Part shown: positions 44,098-56,965 of the stretch, in pieces
How the letters are laid out: every line of letters starts with the position of its first letter
How positions within the stretch are numbered: the first letter of the stretch is position 1
Assembly: GCF_001625305.1 (NCBI RefSeq)
Contig: NW_017802824.1
Coordinates: 4,033,700-4,097,699 of the forward strand
Source of the DNA: Branchiostoma belcheri
Lineage: Eukaryota; Chordata; Leptocardii; Amphioxiformes; Branchiostomatidae
Reading direction: 5' to 3'
Length of the DNA stretch: 64,000 bases
The notes under the pieces: model-generated
Databases searched by the model: none
What the model saw: the letters and a program-made list of their open reading frames with translations, nothing else
What the model was told of the DNA's origin: nothing
Made by a program: the position numbers and the translations under genes

Positions 44098-45109
44098 AAA
44101 CGATTACGAAAACAAAATACGTATACGGTATCAAATACATATTAAAAACTGGCCTTCCTCCCTTTGGTTGAGCGTTTGCTCATATTGATGATTATATTGG
44201 TATGGTTTCTTATTAAGGAACTTGTATATGAAGAAAACAATGGCTTGTAATAGTTGCGCAGCTGTAATTGGTAATATTAAAACATCATTGCCAATAGCAT
44301 ATGTTCAACATACTGGGACAAATGTTGCATACAAATGTCGTCAGATTTCAATTTTGTTATGATTACAATTCGCCGTGACTCAATATATTTGGAAAAACAC
44401 ACAGCAAGCCAAACTAATCAAATACAAACAATTTCTTTGCAGTTCGAAAATGAAAGTGCATCAGATTCTGCGATTCTAAACAATGGCATCGATGTTTTGA
44501 TAAGATGTGTTATAACTCTTTCGAAAGTCAATAGTGGTATGATTTTGTATTTCTTTTGGAATTTATTTGTTGTTAATTATATTGTAGTCTACAATGCCAA
44601 ATATCTTTTTGATCACACCAAACGTTACAAATAAAGAATTGCCCTCTATATTGAAAATTCAAGTCTTCGTTAGAAAATATTTGGCAGTTCCGATATAATG
44701 GCAAGTGTGCGTTTTTAAATTTAAAATGCGTTTCTGTCTAGAGAACCTCTGTTTTATCATTGATACGCGAAATCTCACTCTGCTATTACCTAAGTGTAAG
44801 TAGAATTTGACGACTGCGCTTGATGTAGAAAAAAAACAACACGCCTACGGCTTTGACAGGGGATATGGTGGGAGGACATTAACGTTAAAAGCAGTTACAA
44901 AGTAGTACTTCTAATAACGGCAAGTTATTGATAATTGCAAAGCAGGTCACATACCTTAGTACCGTGTCTCAACGTTTGGCATTATCCATGAGCATAGACC
45001 CTTCGCCCGGTCTACTCATCAACTGGAATCTTCACTGTCTACCGTGGTATCACACGTCGAAGTAAGAATTTTCTGTGACTATTTTCAACGGCGAGGATAC
45101 TTTCCGCAG

Positions 45110-45270
45110 GTAGTAATCATGCCCTTGTACAACAACAACAACAGCTCGCCCGGCGGACTGGCAGAGACTAGCGGCTTGCAGGACGTCCGGCTCCGGTACG
45201 CACGGGGAGCGGAGCGCTACTTCATGTTTAATGTATTCGTAATGTGGGGACCGATCAGAAATAGTTCAGG
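45110..45270 (+). other. Possible coding exon of an unidentified plus-strand gene
   Basis: It is bounded by an acceptor-like CTTTCCGCAG and a donor TTCAGG|GTAGGT. An ATG at 45119 opens MPLYNNNNSSPGGLAETSGL then QDVRLRYARGAERYFMF, with GC-rich codon third positions like the mGluR exons. An AAC run encodes the Asn tract. No matching downstream exons were found in the window, and I do not recognise the protein. Confidence 0.35.
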
Positions 45271-45539
45271 GTAGGTCCCATGAAAAACATTTATTGCATG
45301 TATACACAGATTTTTCTGAATAGATAATATGTATATGTGCAATCAGCCAGGCATGATTTTGAAAAAAAAAAAGGATTTTGAAAGGTACGATACCAAAGCA
45401 GCTCTTGGACTCCTTATGGTCAAGGAGTAATGATATTTTCCAGAGCAAAAAAAATATTAAGGCATTATATTTTTTTAGCATTCTTGCTGCCCTCGCCATT
45501 TTGGATGTAAAATAAGTCCTTCGTTAACAATATGACTAA

Positions 45540-48500
45540 TTAACATCTTGTAACGAAAACATCTAACAGAATAAATAAAGCGAAACTCAAGATGGTACTC
45601 ACGTATTTGTGACATCGTAACATTGTAGAGAAGATACTGTATACTTTAAACCCCAAGGCCATGGGCATACACGTGTCGCTATCTATCTAAGACCAAAGGA
45701 CACACACAGACACAAACAACGTAATACAAAAAAATCATGTTGACGGATATATTCTCAGTTGTCTTTTACCCGTGACTAAAACGTCTGAAACGCCTGAATT
45801 CATCCACTTTTTATATATTTTTTCTGTTTCGTAACATTCTAACCTTCATCGACGATACAGGAAAAGGAAATTAGCAACCTATAGAAATCGTCATTGTGTT
45901 ACTTTTCTGTGGAAATGTTTACAGAAAAGTGTCATCATTGTATATTTTTCAGGGGATAATTTTTACTAAGCTTATAAGGCAGGCAACGCGCTATATTTTA
46001 GCGAACCAACTACCCTGGCATGTCATCTAACATTTGTCTAATTTCTACTCTTTTAAACCGCTACTGAAGCCTGGTAGAGGACAAGTATTTGGAGGAAAGC
46101 AGGCGTTACCTTCGTTGTCCATTAATCTAATGCCTAACAACTCCCACAAAACAACATTAGATATACATTGATCATCATTTTAAAAGTGATACTATTTAAA
46201 GGTCGTTTGGCCCGTTGTGTCCACTGTCTCCCGTGTGTGTCATTGATTTTGCACATCACTTAACTTTACTGTGTTTTGGTTCATACTCGATAAGGCTGAA
46301 AAACACCCCTAGGTGTCTATTGTGATAGCCTTATATAGCCTGACTGATATGACCTGGGTACGTATTTACCCCTTACCTACCGTAAATTTCCTAGTCCTTT
46401 ACTCCCGCAGAAAAATATACATTTAAAAAAATGCATTTTATATATGTTTAAAAGACAAAAATACCTTTTGGTCTGACTTTCTGTACGTATGGTATCTACT
46501 AATATATTAATAATATGCTCTTACTTATTTTCCAAATCTCGACTATCAGCGAATGTTTCGTATATTGTAAGTCCTTGGTTATAATTTTTTAACGACAAAG
46601 AATTTTTAATTCTTTAAAAGATATCTTGCAAAAGAAGTCGGAAAAAAACTTTGTGCAACATTTGCCCACATATCTTGCAGTACACAACAGTATGACTGAG
46701 AGGCATACTTTTTGGCTAAGGGCTTTGCGCTGAGTATCCCGTTGGGTGCTAAGGCTTCGCATACATTACCGTATTAATGAAAACCTAACCATATGTCAGA
46801 AGGGAGAGACTGGCCAAACTCATCAAGAAGAGATGCACTTCTTTGCAGCCCGTAATATCTTTGCAAAATATCTAAACTATTACAAAATATCTAACGACAC
46901 ATTACACTCGTGCATCTACGTTGAGTTCACTTCAAGTCACCAAGGTGACCAATTATTTTAGTCACACATCGTCATCACACTCGCGCCACCCAACCAACTA
47001 TTCCCATCTTGGCCCCAGGTCAGCTTTTTGAAAAAAAAAAGTATTTCTTGCTTCAATATAATCTCTTTGTCTCGCTCCTATCTATACGATTTGTTACAGA
47101 ACAATAAAGTTAAAGTAGCACAAAGAGCTTGTCTTGAGTCTCGCTGTGACGGTGACTTTGAACGTGACCATCACTGTCACTGATAATTGATGATCTCCAT
47201 CTAGTAAGTGTTCAATAAAACAACGCCCTTCAGCCTCCAGTCTTTAACATCCATTAAAAGCTGTAGGTTGCCTCCACGGTCTGCGCACAGTGGTAAAACC
47301 TGGAAGTCATCCACATCACGGAAGATGCCGAGAGATCAAAGCGAACTCCCCAGACGGGGATTTCACTCTGCAGATGTGGAGAGTCGACAGATTCATCGTT
47401 AAGTCGTGTTGTTTTTGCTGTTAGACGCCGGATTTCCATACCGCTTTTACCTCAAAGAATGCTTTTACTGGCTTTCAAAGGTTTAGATGAAAACAAAACA
47501 AACTTAAGGTTTTATGAGGTAATATCGATGCAAATGACAATTTTGTCGCTGAAAAAAAATACTCAAACACTTTGGTAAAGCTCGCATTATGTTAAGTTAT
47601 TTGGAAGCCGTTTGAGCTTTTAAAGTCTCAAAAAGATAGTTTGTTGTCTTTTACATACTTATCACCACAAGCTCTGTAATTGCCTATGATTAAAGAATAA
47701 GCATTGAAGATGTGGTACTTTGTTTACAGATGTTATGTTGTTGCTAAACCTCCTTTATAAACAACGCCTGCCACGCCGATATCAGCAATATGCAATGCAA
47801 TGCAGGACAGTCCAGCAAAGGTTATTCATAAAACGGAGGGATATATTGAATTGGTACATGATACTTTAACTTTAAATTTCTAACTGATTAGATGCTTTAA
47901 AAAAGTAGAAATGTTTACTTTAACCAACACTGTCCTGCCATTCACCTGCTACATAATTTAATCAAACACCACGGGGTGTCTGCTGCAGCAACAGTTACCA
48001 TGGTGATGGACATCTGTTCCAGGTCATTGACCTTTTTATGGAATACCAAGAAGGAGGGAAACAGAACAAAAACAATGTGTTTCCTTCTGTAAAGGTTAAC
48101 ATATTTAACTACTATCAAAACACACTAATACAGTTACCAGAAGTGGATCCTTGAAATGATAGTCCTACTATTGAAACCTCAGAACGATCTATAGTTGAGC
48201 GGCAAGGCCCTCAACTCAGAAGCCCTCAACCTCAAATAAACCAATATCACTGACCGCACCATCCAATTGAAACGGAAGCGTGCAGCGTCAATTTTTGATA
48301 TGGTGCCTTTTAAGAAAGTTTTCAATTTCCGGCTTGTCCCTACATATCACTCGGTGCTGGTAACTCTTGTACAGGCATGAAAAAGTCATTCAACGGAGAG
48401 GACGGAAAATGGTGCTGACGTCCTGACTTCAACTCAAGTGTGCAGCCATGTGCATGACATACTGGTAAACCGCGTTCCGGCCCAGCGATTATCAATAAAT

Positions 48501-49690
48501 CCAGCAGAAATGCCGAGCACACAGCTTCATCACTGGGGATTGAGGAGGTGCAGGAAGAGATCACGGAAATGAAGAATTTACAAGACATTTGACCCTACCG
48601 TAAGGTCAAGTCGTGCAGGATGAAATAAATTGGTTCCTGAATGCCAAAATGTGTTACGATGTATGACTAGTGCTACAAAGTATGTCTCAAAAGTCAAGTT
48701 AGAATAAAAATAGCATATCACTGAGGATATAATTCAAGAGGAAAATACGAAGACAACAAGTCCATTTTCCTTGTGAATCCGTCCCACCATTGGACAAAAA
48801 CAAACTGAGAACATTACGATGCACTGCACTAATTCTGTTCTTTAAGCACACATTAAAACTCGGGGAAAGATTCCGTTTTTTCTCACAAGCATGCTCTAAG
48901 GCATGATTTAAGATACGATTTTGTGCAATAATATTACGATACCCCTCTCTGTAGCCTTACGACGTTCCAGTCTTTGCCTCCCACTCAACACGCCTGACAT
49001 TTGCACAGACCCGGCAGGCAGAAGACATAGATCACCCCGGGAGTCGTACTGCACTCACGGTGCTACACCCACGTGCCTGGACGGATTAGATGCACCAGCG
49101 GTGACTTTCCGAGAACTCATTTTTATTGACATTAGACAAGGACAATGTGACATTACACTCAGGTTACAACATATTTCAAAAGCCACAATGTAACAAAACC
49201 CCGTTACCAAATTTTGTAAGTGTTGTGACTTTTATGCCAGAGAGTATATTTGACATATTTGCCCTCGACAAATGTTTCTGTTGGTAGAAAGATTTGGAAA
49301 ATCTGAGAACTTCTAAGTAGCGGAGTGGTCAATACCAAGGAGTGGAACTTTAAATATTACAGACAATTTGCTTCTTTTTTCTCTGACTGCATTTCCAACT
49401 CAGCCCAGCCCACCAGTTGAAGACTTGAAATTCATTTGAAATTCATTTTGATTACAAAGTCCCCTACCCTGCCCCGTCTCTTTTATGAACCATGATCTAC
49501 GCACTTAAGTCGTATGCAAGCGATTCCAAAGTTTCATCTTGTTGTCATTTATTTATCTATCACCAGGACCCTTATTCCAAAGTTCAAAACCAAGCACGGT
49601 TTCTTTTAGATTGTGGCATGATTAATACGTTATCATGAAAGTCCATCTGAGTTGGTAAATTACATAGTGAAAATATGACCAGGACGGGGG
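45540..49690. other. Gene-poor region
   Basis: Contains a fragment of the CCAATTATTTTAGTCACAC repeat (46925-47035) and the family G copy. A short plus-strand frame ending at 48592 (EEVQEEITEMKNLQDI) looks protein-like but is only 44 codons and appears frameshifted upstream. No gene called. Confidence 0.45.
47965..48045 (-). repeat. Dispersed repeat family G, reverse copy
   Basis: On the minus strand it reads AAAGGTCAATGACCTGGAAC and GTTGCTGCAGCAGACACC, matching the plus-strand copies near 10.9, 11.1 and 50.3 kb. Confidence 0.6.
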
Positions 49691-49694
49691 GCGG

Positions 49695-49850
49695 TATCAA
49701 CTTTCAACGAACTTTGACCCAGAGCTGACGTCACGCGTGCGAAAACATCACGTGTCTACAGCAATTGGGTCGGATAGCTGATGAAGACCGGTTGAAAATT
49801 CCGGTGATTCAAATTCTTTTTGAGTTAGACAACAAGTTTTTCAATATGAT
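49695..49850 (+). repeat. Diverged foldback family A copy
   Basis: It matches the loop and right arm of the 127-386 element: TTTGACCCAGAGCTGACGTC, then CACGTG (at ATCACGTGTC), GATGAAGACCGGTTG and a degenerate AATTCTTTTTGAG end. Confidence 0.6.
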
Positions 49851-50234
49851 TCATAACTGTCACACATCAACAGGTTCATATATGGATAGTAGCTAAATTC
49901 TGCTACAATTGGTATTTCACACTGAAGCAGCAAGGGCAGCACAACCTCGCCCTTTCATATCTATTCCTCTGCCTGCCCTTTTCCATAAATCATTTCTCAA
50001 CTCACGCTCGTTCCTTTATGGAAAAGCCTTACGCAGCAGATCAATCGTACAGCCCATCATGGGCGACAGGCCTGGGGCTTCCGTGGACGCATGAAAAGTT
50101 TATGTTATGCTTAGGATCACATTTCCAATCCGGGGCCCTGTCGGGCTGCTTGCTGAACGAAAAATTAACAATTCCTAACAATTTTTTTTCAGAAATTGTG
50201 GTTATGATAAGATTTTTCGCTTTGTTTTTCATTT

Positions 50235-50430
50235 GTTTGGTTATGTTTACCTTCGCAGAGGAAAAACATTGTTTTCCTCTTCTTCTTTTCCAAAAAAACT
50301 AACGTCAATGACCTTGACCAGACTGCTATCACCATAGTAACTGGTGATGCATCAGACACCCTGTGGTATTAGATTGCATTATGTAGCAAGTTGAAGGGGC
50401 TGGCCACCATCTAATTGTATATAAGAAACT
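50235..50430 (+). repeat. Dispersed repeat family G, third plus-strand copy
   Basis: It has AACGTCAATGACCTTGACC, GTAACTGGTGATGC and ACACCCTGTGGTATTAGATT, all in the order seen at 11032-11240. Confidence 0.7.
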
Positions 50431-50615
50431 GTATTTTAGTGCAAATAATTAGAGCTTATTACTTTGTTTAGGCAGGGCAATCGTGAAGGTAAACATTACG
50501 CACTTTGTAATGTTTCCTTTCTAGTTGAATGTCTTTTTCTTTCCGGTAAACTTCGAATTCTGGGTGGGAATTCTGTGCGACCTTAAGGATAATGGAGAGG
50601 TCCTGCCGAACTTAC

Positions 50616-50880
50616 CTAAGTAAGGAAGTACATTTGAAGACATTAACTCCAGTTTTAAAAGCAGTCTTTCTGACTCCGTGTAGCTAGAGGCATGTACTGA
50701 TAGATAAACGCTGTTGTCCTGTAGGCCCCGGCGCGTGTAGCGTGCCCATCTTGACGTACGTACATGGCATTTTCCCGCTCGCCTAGGCGTGAAGGGTAAC
50801 CTCTGTCGATCATCGCGGCACCCCGGAGCGCTTATCACCCTCCCATCCCGTCCCACGTGGACCTGAACGGCCTCAGACAT
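50616..50880 (-). other. Possible first exon of a minus-strand gene (weak)
   Basis: An ATG at 50880 opens 88 codons (MSEAVQVHVGRDGRVISAPG at its start) ending at a near-ideal donor CTTAG|GTAAGT. The segment is CpG-rich. A CRE-like and octamer-like cluster lies upstream (51039-51069). It could be a coding first exon, a 5' UTR exon of the mGluR gene, or a chance frame in CpG-rich DNA. No downstream partner exon is certain. Confidence 0.25.
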
Positions 50881-51038
50881 CCATCAGTGTCGGCGGCTCA
50901 GCAATATTGCGTTCTAGGTGTGTTCTAGATATTACAAACGCTGCACAAATTCCAGTCTTTAAGTGTCTTCACTACCGTGTAGCTTTATGTATCTTTTTTG
51001 CTTTTTTTCTAAAAATAGGCGTGGCTTATTACTCAAGA

Positions 51039-51069
51039 TGACGTCATGATTACGTCATCAAAATTTGCA
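51039..51069. promoter_or_regulatory. CRE-like pair next to an octamer-like site
   Basis: TGACGTCATGATTACGTCAT contains a perfect palindromic CRE and a half-diverged second one, followed by ATTTGCAT. It lies about 160-190 bp upstream (minus strand) of the ATG at 50880. The motifs are seen; regulatory function is inferred. Confidence 0.3.
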
Positions 51070-51079
51070 TAATTTGTTG

Positions 51080-53440
51080 CCTTGCGCTAAGGTACTACCC
51101 CAAAAACTTCAATGACCATACGTTACCCTAACTAGTATTTCTTAAAGATGTTCCCAAAGTCCTCAGACACACTTCCACACTACCTTAATACGATTCCGAA
51201 ATGCAGAAACACACAAGGAAAATTGTGACAAGCAACTTCTAGTAGATAGATGTGGAAAACTATCAGACGTAGCATCCAGTTCATTTTGTCAGTAGCTGGC
51301 AAAAGTTTACTTACTGACGAAAGTGGATGCTACTTGAAACAGAGTTTTCACAATCTATCCAGTTGCTTGTGTAACAATATCCTTGTGTATCTTATTACCT
51401 GGATGTTTTAACCTTCATCGACGTAAATGTAGGTATATTTTTAAATCTTTGCAAAAAAAGTCCCTAAAATTTTACTGCCTTCATGAACGTACTGCGTACC
51501 AACCATGAAACAACTTTAAATTAATGAACAGCTTACTTGGATGCATCGATGAACTTCAAGAATTGCAGAGGCAAACATTAGTTATCTTGACGTTTCTCTT
51601 ACGTCAACAGCCTGCAATACTTTGAACCTGGCTGCTCTACGGCCAATGCAATCAAAACTCTGCATCCTGTAGGCTTCCACCAGCATAGATCTTTCCTCTA
51701 CAACAGGCTCGTTTAATTGCAAAACTACTTTGTGTGCGACTGCTCTCAACTGTAGCTTCCAAGAGTTTCGTGCTGTCTGCTGTGAGCCACTCCAAATACT
51801 AAGTAATAAACGTGTTTGAAAAGGAAGCCTTTGGTCTTTCGGCTCACGAATAATGAGACCTTTTCTCCATGTAGGAGATACATTCAGCTTGGCTGAGTCG
51901 ATCAGAACGTGCTATCAGCTGTCTCCATGCGTGTATTAACCCGGCTCTTCCACCCTGTCTAAGGCGTGTTAAGTCATGTATCCCATCCCATTCATCACAC
52001 CAGGCTGTCCGTATTAGACTTACCGGGCGGAAGACGGCCTCTATCGTACTCAGAACCAGCAGGTCGGCAACGTCTCATATAATGTCGTATTGTCGTATTC
52101 GTATGTTACATCCCGTCAGTAGTTTTCATATGTTATGTCGGTAAAGATATTGTCTGCAACAGACAAAATTCTGATGCAGCGTTGACCAAAAATCCAACGA
52201 AAACCGTGGAAAAATCAGGGTTTCGCGCAGGTGCAATGCGTTCCGGCGACGTGCAACCAGAACCCCTGTCTAGTGCTATATCTGACTGGGTTCTGGATAG
52301 TCTTTGCGTATCCAAGAGCGTAGATTTGCCCTAGGCACGATTCTGGATACTACGAGTGAACTATCCAGAATCTAGATTGCCTGAGCATGGATCTTGTAGA
52401 TACAACAGCCTCCAACCGGTGGATAGGTGTGCAGACCCACGGCAAAGCTGTAAGTTGTATCCAGGACCGTGCTTTATCCAGAACCATGCCCAGGCACGGT
52501 CTGGTCCAAAGCTCTAGGTCAGAACAATTCTCTTGACACAAAAGTTTTAACACAAAACATATAATTCCAACACAGATGGACTTTGATGATGATAAAACTT
52601 ATTATCCAGTATTGCATTTTTATCCAAATCTGCTCCAAATCTTTACTTGCAATGCAATACCAACATTCTAAAAATAACTATTTTATTACAGACCAACGCA
52701 TACATATGACATTCACCGTCACGTATAACAAAGAACCAACTCCTCCAATCCATTGCAGCAGCAGCCAACTGGCAAAAATAAAACGTCTGGTTATGACCTC
52801 TTGTGTTTGTCGTAAAACATCGTAAAACTCTCATTTTATATGATTATTTTTCATGATGTCGCCAACAAAAAATGTCTGTCTGCGCACTGAGCAGATGTTA
52901 AGACGCGTTGTGGAGTTTATGGTCCATTTCTAATGACAGTATTAGCGCGAGAGACGAGGGCACAATACCATAAAGTCTCCCATCTGCCTATGGAAGAAAT
53001 CTTCACTGGTGTATAGATAGCACTGTCCCCATGCTACAACGTTTGAGTGTACGTAGTATATGCAACGTATGTTCCTACAACACTCTCTTTGCAAAAAAAA
53101 TGAAACCTGACCAGCATAATTAGATCAAATTAGTAATCAACCCAATCAAGGAAAATATCTTATGTAACGTACCTTCCTGTAACATTCTCTTTGCCACAAA
53201 ATGAAATCAATCCATCAAAATATTAATTTTAATGACTTCAACATGATAGCTATGAGTCGGCCTACCTAAATTGGTTTAAACGAGTAGCTAGCCCAATAAA
53301 AAAAATGCATACAGTGCAATCATTGTGCCTAATTAATCTGGCTTACTCTGTGATACTAGCTACAAAATTAGTTTTATCAATCCATTCACGGATGACTTTC
53401 GAAACAAATGCTATGAGTAGCTAGTGCACTGAAATGGATG
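51080..53440. other. Gene-poor region
   Basis: Contains a family I repeat (about 52270-52510) and a diverged family A half copy (about 52505-52560). About 51540-52090 is moderately GC-rich and may be an old mobile-element remnant, but its frames are broken by many stops and I could not identify it. Confidence 0.4.
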
Positions 53441-53444
53441 TTAA

Positions 53445-53590
53445 AGATTTTCTGACGCCAACCGAACAGTAGCCGACCTTGCCGAACACCAGCCGACCAC
53501 CGCCGATCCTGCTCCCGACCTACCCCTAACCATAGTTGGGGGAAGTCCTGAAGTGTTCGGGGGGCCATATTTAGCTATATCTGCTTGCTC
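53445..53590 (+). repeat. Dispersed repeat family D, 3' fragment
   Basis: Contains ACGCCAACCGAACAGTAGCC, CTCCCGACCTACCCCTAACC and GTTCGGGGGGCCATATTTAG. Confidence 0.75.
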
Positions 53591-54082
53591 AACGGAATTT
53601 GTTACATGTCATGCTATAGATAAATTCAAATTCATTCTGGAAGGTAATGATCCTTACTGTGTACAAAAAGGTAAGTATATCAAAGAATGTTTAGACCTTA
53701 GAACAAGTATTCGTAGTATAAGTTGATTCATCTATTGTCTTGTACATAGGTTAATTTTATTGTACCCACGTATCTCTGTATGTATGACTGTCTACATGTA
53801 GTTAAAGACCTTACGAAAGTCACTGTATTTTTGTTGTGTCAATAAAGTTTTTCTATATGATTCCAGTCTCCAATGCGTCATTCTTTATACGACAAAGGGC
53901 CCAGTAGATGACAGATGATTTAGCCAGGCGCGACGTGCGGTTTACACGCGGAGTGACGTAACGCCTGGCCGCCGAAACACGGCGCTTCTGTTATTGTACG
54001 GACGTCAGTGCGCTTCATCCCGCACGTTTAAAGACCCCATCAGGCCAGCAGCGTGCGTCACCACGCCGGAATCTGCCTGACG

Positions 54083-54778
54083 ATCTGCACAAACGCCGGG
54101 AATATCACAAAAGTGCAACACTAATAAACGTACCACTCTTCAGCACACTGTCAGCTCATACATATTGGGCAATCTCATGGTATATGTTACCGCATAAAAA
54201 CGACGTTGACGAGGAAAGTAGTAAGCTTTTAAAAATGCTAGGGAAGGCCAATTGCAAGATCTGCACAAGCGTCAGAAATATCACAAAAGTGCAACACTAA
54301 TAATCGTACCACTCTTGAGCACACTGTCAGCTCATACATATTGGACAATCTCATGGTATATGTTACTTCATAAATAGACGTTGCCAAGGAAAATAAGAAA
54401 TTTGCTTTTAAAAATCCTAGGGGAGGCCAAGATTTACACAAGCGCCAGAAATATCACAAAAGTGCAACACTAATAAACGTACCACTCTTGAGAACACTGT
54501 CAGCTCATATATATTGGACAATCTCATGGTGTAAGTTACTACATAACGAGACCTTATCAAGGAATGCAAGAAATTTGCTATTATAAATTTGATTTTTAAA
54601 AAATGCTGTGGGAGGCCAAGATCTGCACAATCGCCGGAAATATCACAAAAATGCAACACTAATAACCGTACCACTCTTGAGCACACTGTCAGCTCATATA
54701 TATTGGACAATCTCATGGTATAAGTTACTACATAAAGAGACCTTATCAAGGAATGTAAGAAATATGCCTTTAAATGTT
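54083..54778 (+). repeat. Satellite-like array, four units of about 175-190 bp
   Basis: Units start near 54083, 54259, 54432 and 54621 (ATCTGCACAAGCGCC-like) and share AAATATCACAAAAGTGCAAC, CGTACCACTCTTGAGCACAC and TTGGACAATCTCATGGTAT. The array is preceded by a CpG-rich stretch (53925-54080) and followed by a minus-oriented dispersed repeat fragment (54779-54890). Confidence 0.9.
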
Positions 54779-56732
54779 GGCTGAAACCAAGATGGGAATA
54801 GCCGGTTGGGTGGTGAAAATGAAACGACGATGTGTGACTCAAATAATTGGTCATTTTCGTGACTTGAATTGGACTAATGCTAATAAAACTTAGATGCACA
54901 ATTGTGGTGCATTATGAGATATCTTTCTGACAGAGAAAAATATTTTAATAGTATATTAGCGATTATATTGGTTCGACCAATTTTTGTCTCCGAAAAACCT
55001 GCTTGGTTTTCATTCATAGAAGGAATAAATGTTGAATTGTCTTGCCTAGTACACCTATAGACATATATTCTCTGAGTGGGAAATTGTCCGCCTAAAAATG
55101 AACACAGAGTAGGGTTACACCTTACTACTTCACAGTAATTAAGAGATTAGAACAATGTCATGCTCTAGAAGATTTAAAGGTAAAATGCTTCGTATACGTA
55201 GCAGAGAACAGTATACTTAACCATTCGTAAGTAAATATAAATGGGTGATGGCTCTAGAGTGTAAGTAACAAATAGAGTTACATTTCGTGGGCAGATATTA
55301 ATGGTTATTTTAAAGCTATGACCCGTTTTAAAAATGTATATGATTCAGGTACATCCCGTCTGCTCGAGGTTAACGTAAAGGAAAATGAACGACTTACAAT
55401 GCGCAGAAGATAGACACGCATTAGAACATGTTGCCACATTGCAAAGGGAAATGAATTGGATGCCAGGAAATGTAATTTGTTCGCTCTCATTAATAAGCAT
55501 TACACAAACAGCAATGGGCTTCGTGCTGAAGCCTTATTACGCCAGCTGGCCTTCTATTTCTCAAGGAACAAAGTGCGCTGTGACAGGGAACTAGCGCTAT
55601 CTATATAAGCACGGCTACGTAGCTGACTATTTGTCACGTCAACCACTTAAGTTTCGTGGAAGCCGCTCATTTATTTGTTTACCACAGACTCCATACAAAC
55701 TATGTGTAAACTAGATGCAGATTTATCAATGGAACGTGCGACTATCGTGTCGATATCACAAGTTTTTAACTCAAGGAAGGAGATATCCATCCGCGGGACG
55801 GTACTGTTTTTGGTCGTGTTTGTGTGTTCGCAGCTATAGCTCACATAGGATTTCACGGATTTCTTTGACTTTTCGTATATGATTCGTTATTGGTGCCCAG
55901 ATGATGCGAGGTTTCTTTTTTTATTATTATTATTGTATCTGTATATTTAAGTATTGAAATAAATTGACTGCCCCGCACTGTATGTGACGTGGTATCTGAT
56001 ATGTTGTCTGAAATTTTCACCAGTTGTTGCTGAAAAATTACAAATTATACACTTCTGAGAGGTTTGAAATCTCCACTTTCTTGTTTTCCCTCTAGTTAAA
56101 TCTAAATACTATTAGATAATATACGAAACGCTGCTTGCTTACTGTGTTAAAAATTATAAGTCTACATTTGTTGCGGAATATGTCGACCCGCCTAATACCA
56201 TTACACTATATAATTGCAAATGTCAAATCCTTGCACTTAATTTTCAGTCCAATCACTATAGAACTGCCTCCGGCTGGACTAATTTTGGCTGCTCTGTGGG
56301 GAGACGGAAGACGGAAAAGTGTGCAGTTACATGCACTTAGCGCGCGCATTTAAGTGAGCGCCGAAGGTCGGAAGGCACACACTGGGTAACCTGGGGGAAA
56401 CGGGAATTCGGTTTCAAACTCTCGTGCCTGCTCCGGAGTCTTATCAGTCCTACAGTTGTATCAAGTCTTGAGAAAAATGATAATTTTGACGGGTGTATGT
56501 ACGATGCAGAATGATTCATTTATTTCTTCAATAAGATTTACCATATTTGTGGAAGGGTTTACTTTGAAGAGAGGAGACAAGACAAGGCTCGACATTGAAT
56601 GTTTTGTCTTTTACTTTGTTGCAGTATCCAGTGATGTATTTCATTCCTTTTATATGTGATAGTGGCTGTTTATGTGCGATGTTCCCGCTGACTCAAAACC
56701 ATTTGTATATTAATGATTGAAAACTTTTCGTT

Positions 56733-56965
56733 AGTAGAATATTCTTCAATCAGTAACTGTTTTTGTAAGGTAAAATACGTAACTCCAAATTTTTTGAAGT
56801 CGACTGTACATCTTGATCACGTCTCGCGAGAACACCAGACTAGGTCGAGACTACATGTAGGTCGAGACCTAGTCACTCCGTGTTCAAGATGTACAGTCGA
56901 CTTCGAAAAATTTGGACTTACGTGTTTTACCTTAGAAAAAAGTCAGTGATTGAAGAATATTCTAC
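56733..56965. repeat. Long foldback element, family B copy 2
   Basis: The outer arm AGTAGAATATTCTTCAATCA and its complement enclose GAAGTCGACTGTACATCTTG arms and an inner palindrome GACTAGGTCGAGACTACATG (about 56838-56874). Inner arm sequence resembles that of the 3215-3520 element. Confidence 0.85.

Noticed and set aside
48458-48592. Short plus-strand frame ending EEVQEEITEMKNLQDI
   Set aside because: It looks like a coiled-coil C-terminus but is only 44 codons and the upstream continuation needs a frameshift; too little to call a gene or pseudogene.
51540-52090. Possible LINE or reverse transcriptase remnant on the minus strand
   Set aside because: Frames contain many stops and I could not identify any conserved reverse transcriptase or endonuclease motif.
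54083-54778. Regularly spaced repeats suggesting a CRISPR array
   Set aside because: Units are contiguous and 175-190 bp with no unique spacers, and the genome is eukaryotic; it is a satellite-like tandem repeat.
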